A stretch of DNA of 21,555 nucleotides from a virus. The notes beneath the pieces are model-generated. The model was not told the DNA's origin. It saw only the letters and a program-made list of their open reading frames with translations, and ran no database searches. Numbering within the stretch: position 1 is the stretch's first letter; every line of letters starts with the position of its first letter. Both the position numbers and the translations under genes were made by a program. The stretch spans positions 1-21,555 of IMG/VR virus record IMGVR_UViG_3300027872_000029. One strand, given 5' to 3'. Of this stretch, positions 21,116 to 21,555 are shown in pieces.

Positions 21116-21228
21116 TGTGGGTAGAAGTATTAGGTTGGGATTATCAGGGGCGAGACTCCATGTATTTAAACTTAGCTTGGATTAAGTACATGACGGATTT
21201 GGGGAGGGATATTCTGATAGTTGGTTAA
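21115..21228 (+). CDS. Tiny hypothetical protein
   Basis: A 37-residue protein, ATG at 21115 overlapping the previous stop, with GAGGAG nine bases upstream. It reads as beta-strands (MWVEVLGWDYQGRDSMYLNL, AWIKYMTDL, DILIVG) with three Trp residues, similar in style to small phage proteins that begin with W-V-E-V. Good ribosome-binding site and coupling support it despite its size. Confidence 0.55.
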   Translation: MWVEVLGWDYQGRDSMYLNLAWIKYMTDLGRDILIVG

Positions 21229-21237
21229 GGTTTCTAA

Positions 21238-21277
21238 GGTCCTAGAGATGTGAGAGTTTCTAGGGCCATTTCTTTAT
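21238..21277 (+). terminator. Terminator-like hairpin after the 37-residue gene
   Basis: GGTCCTAGA (21238-21246) pairs with TCTAGGGCC (21259-21267) over 9 bp with one G-T wobble and a 12-base loop, followed by ATTTCTTTAT. The T-run is less pure than in the first hairpin, so termination may be partial. It runs directly into the second copy of the shared leader. Confidence 0.6.
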
Positions 21278-21285
21278 CTGTGAGG
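21269..21285 (+). repeat. Shared leader TTTCTTTATCTGTGAGG, copy 2
   Basis: Identical to the copy at 20927-20943, between the hairpin at 21238-21267 and the ATGATG at 21288-21293. Confidence 0.7.
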
Positions 21286-21290
21286 AAATG

Positions 21291-21455
21291 ATGAAAAGCA
21301 TGAGGAAAAGGGAAGAATCAGTAAGTTGGAAGTTTCGCGTTCTTTTGAGTTTCATGTCGAGATGGGAAGAATTGCACAACACAGAAAATAGGACAAAATC
21401 CCAGGAAGAACAAATGAAGTCTATCACGCATACTTTGAAAAGGTTAAAGCTATGA
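21291..21455 (+). CDS. Small basic helical hypothetical protein
   Basis: A 54-residue protein taken from the second of two adjacent ATGs, because the first (21288) lies only two bases after GAGG. It is basic and helical: KSMRKREESVSWKFRVLLSF, RWEELHNTENRTKSQ, MKSITHTLKRLKL. It could be a short DNA- or RNA-associated helix pair; not recognised. Its stop overlaps the next start (ATGA). Confidence 0.58.
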   Translation: MKSMRKREESVSWKFRVLLSFMSRWEELHNTENRTKSQEEQMKSITHTLKRLKL

Positions 21456-21555
21456 GAAAATGCATACGTTGTAATCGGTTTGTGTTGTTAAGTGATTTAT
21501 GCAGACGTTGTGAATTTGAGTTTCGACAGAAAGTTAAGAAAATGAGAGAGGTTTT
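21452..21555 (+). CDS. Small zinc-ribbon-like protein, 3' end beyond window
   Basis: Starts at ATG 21452 overlapping the previous stop, with AAAGG upstream. Only 34 residues are visible: RKCIRC then 10 residues and LCRRC, a Cys-x2-Cys...Cys-x2-Cys arrangement of a zinc ribbon, followed by a basic helix (FEFRQKVKKMREV). It continues past the right edge. Small zinc-ribbon proteins are common in phage early regions; the role is unknown. Confidence 0.6.
   Translation, partial: MRKCIRCNRFVLLSDLCRRCEFEFRQKVKKMREV

Noticed and set aside
1-21555. CRISPR array, insertion sequence or rRNA
   Set aside because: No regularly spaced repeats with unique spacers, no transposase gene or terminal inverted repeats, and no rRNA-like sequence were seen.

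Overview
This window looks like part of the genome of a tailed bacteriophage, most likely a short-tailed (podovirus-like) one. The host cannot be named from the sequence. The genes are closely packed, with 1-8 base overlaps of the TAATG/ATGA kind, and they include a complete packaging set (small and large terminase), a 640-residue portal, a scaffold-like protein, a major capsid protein and a head-to-tail adaptor. There is no tape-measure, sheath or baseplate gene. Instead the distal end of the operon carries a large tail protein and two Gln/Ala-rich proteins of the ejection (internal virion) type, which suggests a short tail.

Layout. Positions 1-19607 are one uninterrupted minus-strand (late) operon. 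Read in transcription order it holds: four beta-rich putative virion accessory proteins (19607-17314); a coiled-coil protein and two tiny ORFs (17304-16738); TerS and TerL (16741-14424); four small, mostly basic proteins (14415-13648); a DUF5675-like protein and a two-helix holin-like membrane protein (13647-12704); portal, an overlapping small head gene and scaffold (12704-9826); an unknown protein; two decoration candidates flanking the major capsid protein (9256-7326); a small beta protein and the adaptor (7317-6368); three putative tail or receptor-binding proteins (6371-4245); a large tail protein (4245-2638); a GNAT-type acetyltransferase (2638-2036); and two ejection-type proteins, the last cut by the window edge.

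Positions 19608-20120 are non-coding and separate the two transcription directions. This stretch contains a plausible minus-strand promoter for the late operon, AGCTAGG direct repeats, an A-rich block made of perfect 12-mer and 16-mer tandem repeats, and a nested inverted repeat. From 20121 to the right end all genes are on the plus strand and small (37-138 residues). Three of them share a CTGTGAGG ribosome-binding leader, and two are preceded by an intrinsic terminator-like hairpin. A tRNA-like fold with a T-loop and CCA-like end lies between the first two. This is probably an edge of the early or regulatory region.

Within the late operon, translational coupling by stop/start overlap is the rule. 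Two places look specially arranged. One is a hairpin that pairs the end of the capsid gene with the ribosome-binding site of the following decoration gene. The other is a small head gene whose ends overlap both portal and scaffold. All functional names are from reading motifs and gene order; no database search was possible.
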